Shown: positions 37,352 through 46,608, counted from the first letter of the stretch. The stretch: DNA of 64,000 bases from Blasia pusilla (GCA_050084515.1 CM114274.1:20274001-20338000), one strand, 5' to 3'. Notes: generated from the letters alone by a model not told the origin. Made by a program: numbers and translations.

Positions 37352-38824
37352 AGCAAAAAGAAACTTACGTGTTCATGGCATGCATGGCCATCTCCACTGT
37401 CGCCATGTGATGAGGGTATGGATGAAAGACCACTGCCTTCACGCAAAAATGTGCCTCCAAGGAGTTTGGGCGCTCCTCTGCAAACTTTGTCCACGCCATG
37501 AACCTGTGATTTCCATCCCAGATGAAGAAATGCAGATTCCTCATCCAGCTGAATTCCGTGCCCTCTACTTGCCTTCTGAAATCGTGGTCTCTCATCCTCC
37601 AGAATGTGTTGATCTTTTCCAAGTCCTCCTCCGTAACCAGGGCTTGGGTTCCATGCTCATCATAAGGCTGAACATAGAACGGAGGGAAGCTGTCAACGTA
37701 GGATGCTGTCGCCGCCGATTGTTTGAGCTTCGCGATATTCTCGTCGGACTGAATTTCGCGGACGTACTCCATTGTCTGCAATCGGCAGAGTGGAATTATT
37801 GGGGCGTTGTGGCCCTCCATCACTGCCATCTGCTTTACCACCTTTCAAAACCGGGACAAGATCAATAAGCTACATTGAATTGCCAATGAATTGCAAGATG
37901 GGCCTTCACATAATTCAAAAAACCCAGATCCTCTCTTACCCGCTCAAAGATTGGGTTGGTTTATTGACCAGCCAACTTGTCTGAGACAGGAGCTATTAAG
38001 TCCACTGGGAACTCGTCGATCCGATAGAGGTCGATTTCTTCCGCCGGGCTTGGAGACAAGGATGACCACTCTCCTGCTTCTTCGGCAATGTCCACCATCT
38101 CCATGCTGGCGGTCCTCATGATCTCATCGTCCATGATTTGAACTTCTGCCGTTGCCGCTATATTGATTGTGTCCCCGGACTTCATTGGGGAGATTTCCCG
38201 CATCTCAACACTTTCGGTTGGACGGGCAGGGCTGTCGTCAATGGCTATTGCTTTTTCCCTCCTCGCTTTAGCCAATTCTGCTCTCCTCACCGACGCGTCC
38301 AGACGCTTCTTTTCTTGCTTTTCGTCGGCGATCCTTTTCTTCAAGGCATGCGACATCTCAGCCTCTGCGTTCTGTTTATCGAGCGCCTCTTGTACACGTT
38401 TCGCAAGAAGCTCCTGGTTGTGCACCTCCGCTTCCCTTTCCCGCTCCTCGATTTCGTGCTGCCTTATCTCATTTTCTGGACGAGGCCCTGGAGATGCTGA
38501 CGCAGGAGTCCTAATGGACTTCGGAGTGAAGCTCCCAGACTTGTTTTCTTGAGCTTTTTTCCTCGTCATTTTTCCCATAAATGCCTCCACCTATGTCCAC
38601 AATGAATCGCTTGATCAGTCGCCTTGCAGATGTCGAGATGAGTCGCCTTGATGGGTAGCTCGAATCGTCTCGCAATCGTTCGGTCGAACCGTTTGGCTCT
38701 CATTCCCTCGTATTGTCTCGCGATGACTGGCCATATGAAACGCCCCTTGGTATCTGATCAGCTGCTGCGCGGGAGAGCAATGGAGATCGCAAAATGAGAA
38801 ACCGGAAATGAGCGATTTCTGCCC

Positions 38825-38832
38825 TATTTATA
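38825..38832 (-). promoter_or_regulatory. TATA box of the ParB-methyltransferase gene
   Basis: TATAAATA on the minus strand in the context AAAAGTATAAATAGGGC, ~235 bases upstream of the coding start. It is preserved exactly in copy 3 (59213-59220). Confidence 0.7.
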
Positions 38833-38921
38833 CTTTTCTAGCCGTTGGGTTGACCGTTGGGTCGTGTCGTCCTTTTGACGGCGACATGCCGGCTGTCACG
38901 GAAGACTGGACGTGAAAAATG

Positions 38922-39550
38922 GCAACCCGTTGGAGTCCGACAGGTTGCGCGCCTCCGCCTTCCTGGGAAGATAACGCGAGGTGCGCGAGCAACCCGTCGA
39001 AGACCGAGAGGTTGAGCGCCTCCGTCGTCTTCGGACAAGAACGCGAGGTACCCGCGCAACCCGTCGGAGACCAACAGGTTGCGCGCCTCCGCCGTCTTCG
39101 GACAAGAACGGGACGTACTCGCGCAACCCGTCGGAGACCGTTGGGTTGCACGCTTCCCTCATCAAGGGTTAACAACGCGGGCTTCCCGTGCAACTCGTCG
39201 GAGGCCGACAAGTTGCACGCTTCCTTCATGTAAGCGAAACAAGGCGAGGCCCTTGCGCAACCTGTCGGAGGGCGACGGGTTGCACGCCTTGCCATCTTTG
39301 GGCAAGAAGGTGGCACCTGCGAAACTCGTCGGGAACAGACGGTTTGCACACTTCCTTCATGTAAGTGTTACACCGTGAGATAATTGGGCAACCCATCTGA
39401 TGCCAACGGGTTGCAAGCCTCCGCCATCTTCGGGCAAGAAGGAGCGGTATCCGAGCAACTCTTCGGAGAGCGACGGGTTGCCAGCTTTGATCATGTTTGC
39501 GTTTGAAGGTAAGGCAGAAGTGTGCAACCCGTCCAAAGCCGACGGGTTGC
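38922..39550. repeat. 10-unit palindrome array between the divergent promoters
   Basis: Palindromes of 27 bp start at 38922, 38989, 39056, 39123, 39190, 39257, 39321, 39388, 39455 and 39524, so the spacing is 67 bp with one 64 and one 69. Spacers of ~40 bp are GC-rich and alike (CGCCTCCGCCxTCTTCGG). A half-site follows at ~39593. The array sits between the two TATA boxes. Confidence 0.95.
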
Positions 39551-39778
39551 AGGCTTCACTTAGCTTGGGTTAATTGTTGAGTTACCATGACTCCGACGGG
39601 TTCCAAAAAAATGAAGTGTGCTTCGCAACCCACGTCTCTGCTTCCCAAATCCGGTAACACATTGCAACAGAATTGAATCGGTTGCAACAAAATTGAATCC
39701 ATTGTGTCAGACAATTTTACCTACCGAACTTCATCTTGTCAGTAAAATTCTGTCAGAAGTATCTGATTTCCTATTCAC

Positions 39779-39786
39779 TATAAATT
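39779..39786 (+). promoter_or_regulatory. TATA box and CT-rich leader of the transposase gene
   Basis: TATAAATT, followed by an (ATTCTC)n leader at 39789-39822, ends ~20 bases before the ATG at 39843. The same arrangement occurs in copy 3 (60059-60066) and inverted in copy 2 (52276-52283). Confidence 0.7.
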
Positions 39787-39842
39787 AAAAATTCTCATTC
39801 TCATTCTCATTCTCACTCTCCTCCCGTAGGAAATTTTTGGGA

Positions 39843-42800
39843 ATGGATAATTATGTGAAGCTCACTTGTGGCAGTCATCTGGCGGCCCTTCCTCAATCAA
39901 AAATCGTTCGACCGCAAGCTCTTGAGTCTTTCATAGTAGTGGATGAAAATTTTCTCTCTGTTCGATTTCTTCTCCAAATTGGAACCATCTTTGTATCCAA
40001 GGATGTTAGGTGGACGGTGCGGAGGACATAATAGGTGAGATCCAGTCCGGCCAAGTGATTGCATCGTAAAGTATGGAATCTCCTACCTCTAGCAAATGGT
40101 CAATACAGAGTTTACGGCCTGCCCCTGAATTCGTCTGTTTCCCAAGTAGACGGTCGAGAATTTCCTAGTGCTCCGAGCTCTACCTTTGCAACTCCTAGCT
40201 CACTAGATCCGGCTTTGACTCCAACTTCACACGCTCGTAACAATGTTGTTCTTTCTAAAGAGATTCCGAATGTTATCAACCTCAATGGATTTGTCGGACA
40301 CCAACCGGGCCCTTTGTCCGCCTACTCGTTCCTCTTGCGAGTATCAGGAAATAGTTTGCTTTTGTCTCTGGCCTTGAAAATGTTCAAGCACATTCTTGTT
40401 GACGAGCTGCCGCCCACATACGATGGTAATTGCATTTTTGAGTTGCCTCCACTTGCTGCTTCTGCTCAAAAGAAAGATGGAGGACGCCTGAAGGGTATGG
40501 ACAGAAAGTCTGATTGTCATCGATGGTGCAGGCTTCAACGGACTTCAATCCCAGATGGTCCTTGGATTGTCTCCCGCCGCCAATGCGTTGGAGCCTTGGA
40601 GTGTAGAAGTCCAGCATGCCCCCAAGAATGCAGAAACTCCATACAAGGTCGGTGCCACCATACCACCAGGAGGCCATCGATGTCCTCATTGTCAGGCATC
40701 GCCCTTCTGCGTTGGAGCATGTCCTACATACATATTTTTCATTGTCCACGACTTGGGCTCCACGCCAGAGTACACAAGGCTGGCTGTTCATGTTGGCTCC
40801 CACACTTATCCTTTGACCAATGCAATTCAGAGACACATCAAGGAGAATATGGCGAAGAAAGTTGCCGAGGTCTACAGAAACTCTCCGGGTTCAAAGCTCG
40901 GAGTGATCAAGCTCAAACAATAGGTTGGCAGATAATGCACAACCTGGGTGGATTGCTATCCGGGAAGTGTTCTGGGGTGGAGAGGTTCAACCGGAGAGGG
41001 AAAGGTCGGATGCTTTCCATTGGCAACAGTCTGTGACCCGGTACACCAAATCTTGCATCAAGGAGAATAAGAGGACAGAGCATGTCACTCTACTCCAACG
41101 CTGCAAGGACAACAAAACCTTGAAGCAGGCCATGGAATGCCAGGAAGAACTTCATGGGTGGTGGAGGAAGCATGCGATTGAGGGGAAGTACAAAGAGTTT
41201 TGCTCTTGGTTGAGTTGGTGGACTGTACATATGAGACAATGGGGAAACTTCATGCAGCAGGTGAGTTCACTATTTTGTCTTGTCAAGCTCACGCTGAGAA
41301 TTGTTTGTAAAGTTGCAGCTCAAGTTGAGAAGCGTGGAAACTATAGGGATTTCAAACCGAAGAAACCAAGCAAGCTGTCGGATGCGACGGGTTGCCCGAG
41401 TGTGCAACCCGACGGAAACCGACGGGTTGCATCCAGAATTTTGGTGCAACCCGTAGACAAGTATGCAAGTCGCATGTATACAAGGCTTGCAAATAGTTCG
41501 ACGCGGATGGGTTTCGGATGACTTGCACATGGATCTTCTAGAGTGGCCACAGGTTCTTGCAACCCGTCTGAATCCGACGGGTTGCAGTAGGTGGGTTTAG
41601 GGTTGCAACACGTCGGGACCCAACGGGTTGCAGAGTCGTTCATGGGATGCCTCGGCTTTGCAACCCGTCTGGTTCCGACGGGTTGCAGTAGGTGGGTTTA
41701 AGGTTGCAACACGTCGGGACCCGACGGGTCGCAAAGTCGTTCATGGGATGCCTCGGCCTTGCAACCCGTCTGGTTCCGACAGGTAGCTTATTTCTTTGAA
41801 TCCTGAGTTATTTTCGTTCCCTTCTTACATTGTCGTCGTTGCAGGGATTGAACATTCATGAAAATGCCCTCTGCCCCAACACAAGTGGAGCATAAAGTGT
41901 TTATTCCTCCTGGAGGTCGTCACAAGCATGCCAACGAGTTTCACTTGTGGAGGCATGCCAACAGGACCATGAAAGAGCAATACTACAGTCTGCAGCATCC
42001 CATATCTTCCTCACAAAAGGCATAACAAAAGGAAGGGGGCCGTCGATCTACGAGCTCTATGTCAGGGCGGCTGTGAGATCTGGTGATGAAAAAATGTACG
42101 TGGAAGCCTTCAACCGGTGCGTAGCTAGAACTCCCCTCGAGCAAGACGTACACATTGGTGGGGATATTCATGGGCAGGTTTCAAGACGTCCCATACAAAT
42201 GGTGGTAGAGCAGTCCGAGCGAGACTCGTGGAGACCAGATAAATATCTTGACTTTAGGCAGGTGAAGAGGCAGCATCGAGGAACAAATCCGGTGATTGAT
42301 TTGGATGAGGAAATTACGCCGCCTAGGTATTCGGGGACCCCGGACCCATCCCAAATCCGTGATGGTGTTACTTCACCAAAATCAGTGAATGTTTTGTTTC
42401 AAAAGCCCTCCGTTGTTGGAAGTTTGCAACATCCTGTCACTGGGGTGGTTCAACAAAATGGGATTCCGGTAATGGAGGTGGATTGCAACCTAAAACGGTG
42501 GCATATCTCTCGGAGCAACCCAAGACGTGGACCCACCTGCAGGGCTGGATCTGATGGCATTAGGAGAGCATGCGGCACTTTCCTAAATAAGAACTGTACA
42601 AGGATTGGACGACCACTGCCTTGGTTTTGGGGACTCAAAACCTTTGATCGTTTCATGAGGACCGGGGATCAATTGAAGTACTTCTTCTGCCCAGATGAAT
42701 CTTGCGCTTTCCGGAAGTCTTATTCGGCTACCATTGGAGCTCTGGGGAATATCCCCACGATTTGGCCCATCGCCGCAGGTACGAACTGCACTCAAGACAA

Positions 42801-43347
42801 AGTGGACAATCTTACAAGTGCCCATTTGCGGACTTCGAGAGCGGGGAAGTTCGAGCATATTCGCATTACAGAGACCTTCGCATTTCGTATTCAACCCAAG
42901 ATTGATGTCAACATGTACCCGGAGAAGGTGGATGATCTCAATCCACTATTTTTGTTTGAGTCTAGAAATGGGGTGAAGAGAAACAGAATGTGCAAGCCAA
43001 CGGTGGAGAGAGCAAAGCGAATTGCATCAGCTCAGGAGGCAAAAATGGAGATCATCGCCACGAAAGATGTCTTGAGTGGCAATGGAATAGGAAGGATGTA
43101 TTGGGTCAGGAACGACACTGTAAATTCAAGTGTCACAGGGGTGTATATGGTGCACATCTGTTGCTTTCCCAAATGTTCATGTGATGACTTTGTCCAAAGA
43201 GAGATAAGTGGCAAAAGGTATTTCCCTTGTAAGCACATGTACTATGTGTTGCTGGTAGTTTTAAAAGAGTCGGAGGTAGGAGTAGGAATCCACCAACCAA
43301 TTCTATCCCTCAAAGAAGTGCGAAGTATTTTAAACAAACCACTTTGA
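39843..43347 (+). pseudogene. SWIM-type DDE transposase, copy 1, internally deleted
   Basis: Exon 1 is 39843-41260 and exon 2 is 41845-43347 (intron GT-AG). The protein begins MDNYVKLTCG. A Cys cluster GGHRCPHCQASPFCVGAC lies at about 40670-40725. About 600 bases that in copy 3 encode the first catalytic region are missing after 40920, and the text jumps to DNAQPGWIAI, the likely second catalytic Asp segment. Exon 2 carries the SWIM finger: C-x-C (CSC) ... C-x-H (CKH) within CCFPKCSCDDFV to FPCKHMYYVL (about 43160-43250), ending SILNKPL. A one-base deletion near 40010 and a TAA at 41893-41895 also break it. Exon 2 is otherwise open and is the complete C-terminus of the family in this window. 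Confidence 0.75.
41370..41787. repeat. palindrome array in the transposase intron
   Basis: Palindromes start at 41370, 41404, 41559, 41605, 41660, 41706 and 41761, with a half-site at 41445. The last five form a 101-bp tandem unit holding two palindromes each (41559, 41660, 41761 and 41605, 41706). All lie within the 41261-41844 intron. Confidence 0.9.
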
Positions 43348-43711
43348 GGATGCAAAATGAGGTTTTAGATTGTACAGGACAGCCCGGGGCAAATGTTAGA
43401 TTTTTTCCAGACCATGGATGGAAAAAGTGATTGGTTCCACACTAATGATTCCACTGATTTTTCAGTTTTCTAAATTTTGTGCAATTTGCAACTTGTCGGA
43501 CTCAGAGGGGTTGCCAAAATATGGAAGAGGAAAAAATAACTGTGGGACTGCTTAATAACTGAACAAAAAAGTGCAAAAAAATTCACACAAAAATTTTCCT
43601 CTCTTCAACCCAACGGAAACTCTCTTAAAATTTTTTTATCTATTTCGGTTGAAGGTAGTTTCCTCTCTCCTCTCTCCTCTCTTCCTCTCTTCCTCTCCTC
43701 TTACTGCACCT
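43348..43711 (+). other. 3' flank and right end of transposon copy 1
   Basis: The transposase 3' untranslated region contains one palindrome (43488-43514, GCAACTTGTCGGACTCAGAG variant) and then the CT-rich right terminus (43650-43711), which is the inverted counterpart of the GA-rich left end. Confidence 0.7.
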
Positions 43712-43720
43712 CATGTCAGG
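43712..43720 (+). repeat. right target-site duplication of the transposon
   Basis: Second CATGTCAGG, directly after the right end (...TTACTGCACCT). Removing the insert and one copy restores an open methyltransferase frame through motif IV, which confirms the boundary. Confidence 0.85.
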
Positions 43721-44076
43721 GCCAATCGAGTGCTAGACAAGGCAGCGGGTTGGCTGACACTCGGTCCAGGTTATTTTGGGAGATGTTGAGGGTCTTACGA
43801 AATTGCAAGAGCACCAGTCTCATTCTCCAGCCTACATTCTGGAGAATGTGCCGATCTTAGGAGACTCCCGGTCACAGGTGGTGACGAGTGCTCATCAGGT
43901 GCGTGCCTGGATCGGCCCAACAGTGTTCTTGGATGCGGCAAGTGTAGGTTCTAGAGCCCATTGCTCGCGTCCATGGTGGACCAACTTGGTGCCCCATGCG
44001 GTGTTACGGAGGGCGTATGCGAGAGTGGAGCGCCCCTCCCATCTATGTCTACTTGTAGCAGACAGCACCGACGACG

Positions 44077-44427
44077 TTGGATGTGACTGCAAGGCGCATT
44101 ATCCTAAGAGTGCATGACGTTTTGCCATCCGGTGTTCTCTTACTGGAGGGACGCGATGGTATGGTATGGAAGGACCATATGCGTACTTGTGCGCCATGTC
44201 ATCTTCCTAACATTGATGATACAGTAGATCCGAGCTTAGCAATAGTTCTTGCAGGCTTGTGTTGTATGTTGTGTGGTTCTGCCCGTGGTGCGGCCACGAT
44301 GCTTGTCTGTGATGGATGTTCGAGAGGTTGGCATATGGCATGTCTGACGCCACCTCTCACTAGGGTTCCTCGGGGACGATGGCTCGGACGATGGATGTGT
44401 CCCAGATGTACATACAGGAGATACTAG
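44077..44427 (+). pseudogene. PHD zinc finger downstream of the methyltransferase
   Basis: A frame of 116 codons ends in a canonical C4HC3 PHD finger: C-x2-C (CMLC), C-x2-C (CDGC), x4, H-x2-C (HMAC), and W-x-C-x2-C (WMCPRC). It spans about 44262-44418. PHD fingers usually read histone H3 tails. The frame is shifted relative to the methyltransferase piece before it, probably by one frameshift near 44090, so the two were likely one polyprotein. The finger has every zinc ligand, which is notable in such a decayed copy. It could instead be a fragment of a host gene; its position and codon style favour the element. Confidence 0.65.
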
Positions 44428-44452
44428 GTAGGTTTTGATTCCGACTTTTTCT

Positions 44453-44482
44453 GTGACATGGATGACAAGTCATCCATATCAC
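44453..44482. repeat. 14-bp-arm inverted repeat
   Basis: GTGACATGGATGAC, two bases, then GTCATCCATATCAC form a near-perfect hairpin just after the PHD frame. Confidence 0.75.
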
Positions 44483-44619
44483 ATGGAAGGCGACTAACGA
44501 TGGGGCTACATGAGCACCCGACCTTTCTGCTCTTAGCGTCCTAGAGATGTATGTCGTGGTAGGTAGGGATAGATGGCTATCTGGAGTTAGAGGGACCTAA
44601 CTACCAGCTAGGGGGACGA

Positions 44620-45370
44620 TTGGAGATATTTTGGTACTTCTCGCCTCTGTGTTTGGATGCCATGAGTTAGCATGGGATTGTGCGTGTTTGTGTGTGTGTT
44701 CAGTGACATTGATGTATGTTGTGTAGCGATGTGTATGCGCACGACAACTGTGACGTCTTTTAGGATAGATCGGTGAGATTCGGTAGAGCGCCTTTGTGAG
44801 TAGTGGAGGACATGCTCAGTAGGTTGAGGATGACCAGCTGAGGCCCCGAGAAACCTGAGAGAGCAGGTTTCCCCTTCGTTTTGGCTCATTTGGAGCCATA
44901 TTGAGGAACTTACTACTTTGGGTAAGTACCATTTTGAGTATATTGTCTACTTTCTATTTTTGGAAGTGGCCCTTGACCTCTTACATCATGTCAAGAGCCA
45001 AGGAGGTGACTTGGGAGCATAGGTTACCATGGAGAGAGTTTGGGAGAGGGGAGGGGTATACCTCAAGGAGAGAGAGCTTGCGAGCTCATTCTCTCTTTAT
45101 TGAACCTCTTGGCACGAGGCAGCGGAGCTATGGTCCCTTGCCTTGTGAGTGTAACCCAAGCCTCTCATTAGGAGAGTGGGTTTGGTTTGACATGAGAGAT
45201 GGTGCACATCTTTGAGAGCTATGGTGTGAGATGGTGTAGAGAGAGATTGGATCTCATTTTATTGGAGATATTTTGGTACTTCTCGCCTCTGTGTTTGGCT
45301 GCCATGAGTTAGCATGAGATCGTGCGTGTTTGTGTGTGTGTTTGGTGACAGCGATGTGTATGCGCACGAA
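44620..45370 (+). repeat. pair of ~110-120-bp direct repeats, 642 bp apart
   Basis: TTGGAGATATTTTGGTACTT begins at 44620 and 45262. Similarity continues through a (GTGT)n run to ATGTGTATGCGCACGA. Related sequence appears inverted near 52560-52640. These may be parts of LTRs or a local duplication. Confidence 0.8.
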
Positions 45371-45446
45371 AACCTCAAAGAGACCTCAAGAATGACGGCT
45401 CATCCTACTTTCAGAAACAGAATCTGTCATGGTAGGTTAGTGACTG

Positions 45447-46608
45447 TGTAACAGCTTTCCTACGCTCTTCTTGATTATCTTATGGAATTCCGAAACTACA
45501 AGATTCAACTCTCATCTCTACTGCAGCCCAATAGGATCCACATTCGATTCCACACATCAAAAAGCATGAGAGAAGACTCTTCTTTTGCATCAAAGAGTGG
45601 AAAGAACTAGAAATTATTACAAGCTTCAGAAAGTAAAAGACTGTTTAGCTTGGATCATCCCCCAACTACCTATCCACACAAAATCCTCACAAGAACTGGG
45701 AAATTCTGAACGCAAGGGAATGATCCCTCTTCCTCCGATCAATCACAAGTATTTGGAGGATTCAAGACACCAGGGGATGACCCCGTGTTTCTTTGCTCTA
45801 TTCCTTAAATAGTATTTTACAATTTCAAATTGGTCTTCCCTACTCTACTCTAGATTTCTAATTGCTAATCCTAACCTTCTCCATTCAAATTCCCAAATCT
45901 CATTCTTCCCAAGACGGTTGGTTTTCTTGTCGATTCAGTTCAACTCCCTTTTAAACTACTACGCTGCTCCATTTCTGGCTTCCGAAACTACCGTGACGGT
46001 TCAATTTTCACAATCTTTGCACTCTTCGCAGTCCTATCTTTGCAAAGACTCTTATCCTAATGCCACATCAAAGAGTCTTCCTTCAAATTTCTTTCTTTTT
46101 GCTTTCTTCCAAAACATCCTTTCTCTTTTTATTCCTATCCTTCATACACCTTTCCGCTTCTTGAAGACTCTTTGACTTCTTCTCCTTCTGCCTCTTCCTT
46201 CTTATAATTCTTAGTCTTTGCTTTTCAGTCTTCATTCTTTGTTCTTTGCTCTTTGTACCCGATCTTTGCACAAAGACTTCCTTGAGTCTTTTCTTCTAAA
46301 GAAGCTTTTTCTCAATCTTCGTTGGCAATCTTTTACAATGTTCTTACTGCGGTCTTCCTTACGAAGCACTCGCGCTTCCTCTTCTAACTTCTTTTCCTAT
46401 TTTTACATAATTCTCACTCTTCAAAGATAGTCCTTAATCTTCCAACATCTCCTCTTCTCTCATCAAAGTTTTTTCAATCAAGGTTTTCACATAATTTTAG
46501 GAAATACGACTCTTTACTTGCGATATTGAGTCTTTAGTCCTCACTCAAGGAAGACTTATGTACAAAAATTGCTCTTTCTGTCAAAATTTCATAAACGTGG
46601 GCACTACA
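45447..46608 (-). mobile_element. LTR of a second retrotransposon (minus orientation)
   Basis: The 1.16-kb segment begins TGTAACAGC and ends GGCACTACA, i.e. TG...CA with TGTA/TACA edges. Right after it, on the minus strand, a purine tract (AGTGAGGGGGTA, 46609-46620) matches a polypurine tract before a 3' LTR. Inside, a TATTTAAGG-like promoter on the minus strand lies near 45808. No second LTR is visible, so only the 3' part of the element remains. Confidence 0.55.

Larger units (their letters stand above)
33644..38590 (-). pseudogene. ParB-like domain / beta-class DNA methyltransferase fusion, copy 1
   Basis: Minus-strand exons 38590-37940, 37841-37369, 36549-34557 and 34156-33644 have matching phases and give about 1,200 residues. 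Exon 1 encodes a Glu/Lys/Arg coiled coil and an acidic tail. Exon 2 encodes a ParB/sulfiredoxin-like domain: PLCRL, then PPFYVQPYDEHG, then IWDGNHRFMAW (GNHR at 37503-37514), then FCVKAVVFHP. Exon 3 is long, with an unrecognised helical part (FNDPEDITEKDLRVLHDAV), a basic linker and methyltransferase motif IV as VDLLITDLPLGLRLW (34812-34829 core). Exon 4 carries PEHNFQVFKIQD and EKSPALMQTLIELCSRPSDL then VFDLVGF, the motif X-I region. Motif IV before I is the beta class. Stops (TAA in exon 1 after LAGQ; TAG at the start of exon 3) and frameshifts kill this copy. The start is uncertain; ATG 38578 is absent in copy 3. Confidence 0.65.
32884..43711 (+). mobile_element. DNA transposon copy 1: SWIM transposase plus ParB-methyltransferase
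   Basis: A ~10.8-kb element flanked by a 9-bp duplication. Its ends are GA/CT-rich and roughly inverted. The left end runs GCGGGGGCTGG...CAGGAGAGAGTAAGAGAGG. The right end reversed reads AGGTGCAGTAAGAGGAGAGG. Two divergent genes share a central promoter: a ParB-like/methyltransferase gene on the minus strand (33644-38590) and a transposase gene on the plus strand (39843-43347). Palindrome arrays fill the promoter, the long introns and the flanks. The duplication length, SWIM finger and imperfect terminal repeats point to the Mutator superfamily or a relative. This copy is inactive. Confidence 0.8.
32321..44076 (+). pseudogene. retrotransposon-borne C5-cytosine DNA methyltransferase, split by the transposon insertion
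   Basis: Two pieces, 32321-32885 and 43720-44076, form one methyltransferase domain. Motif I is VLDLFGGISTGLAA (about 32605-32650), followed by YVESD, the usual acidic partner for S-adenosylmethionine. Two in-frame stops (32787-32789, 32826-32828) precede motif IV, DLVIAGWPCQG, ending at 32885, where the Cys is the catalytic nucleophile. Beyond the insertion the same frame resumes at QSSARQGSGLADTRSRLFWE, the standard continuation of motif IV. After a frameshift near 43795 comes motif VI (ENV) and a GSRAH..PRWWTNL-like segment (motif VIII region). Charophyte and dinoflagellate retrotransposons with captured cytosine methyltransferases are known. Whether it is DNMT3-like or another class I cannot decide by eye. 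Confidence 0.75.
29406..45446 (+). mobile_element. decayed Ty3-type retrotransposon with a captured DNA methyltransferase, split by a DNA transposon
   Basis: In order on the + strand: Gag-like protein (29735 on), CCHC zinc knuckle (30863-30904), retropepsin-like protease (31870-32250), C5-cytosine methyltransferase (about 32600-32885, continuing at 43720-44075) and a PHD finger (to 44427). Frames are broken by several stops and frameshifts, so the copy is dead. No reverse transcriptase or integrase is seen between 44427 and 45446, so the 3' half is deleted or this was a non-autonomous derivative. Outer limits are uncertain: I see no convincing 5' LTR, and 44620-45370 contains a repeated block that may be LTR sequence. 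The DNA transposon at 32884-43711 interrupts it. Confidence 0.7.
44428..45446. other. non-coding 3' part of the retrotransposon region
   Basis: No protein domain is visible. The region holds a hairpin (44453-44482), a repeated block (44620 and 45262) and GA-rich sequence. It may be LTR and untranslated sequence of the methyltransferase element. It ends where the LTR of a second element begins. Confidence 0.45.

Noticed and set aside
36757-37501. Many short frames on both strands with repeated peptides such as RRSPTSC or SESDGLL
   Set aside because: They arise from reading through the palindrome arrays, which lie in introns and the promoter region.
38922-39550. CRISPR-like look: ~27-bp repeats with ~40-bp spacers at constant period
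   Set aside because: Repeats are palindromic and variable, spacers are similar to each other rather than unique, there are no cas genes, and the context is a eukaryotic transposon.
39843-43347. KDZ (Kyakuja-Dileera-Zisupton) membership of the transposon
   Set aside because: The SWIM finger and large size would fit, but the 9-bp duplication and the ...FHWQQS... pattern fit Mutator-like elements better; left open rather than called.
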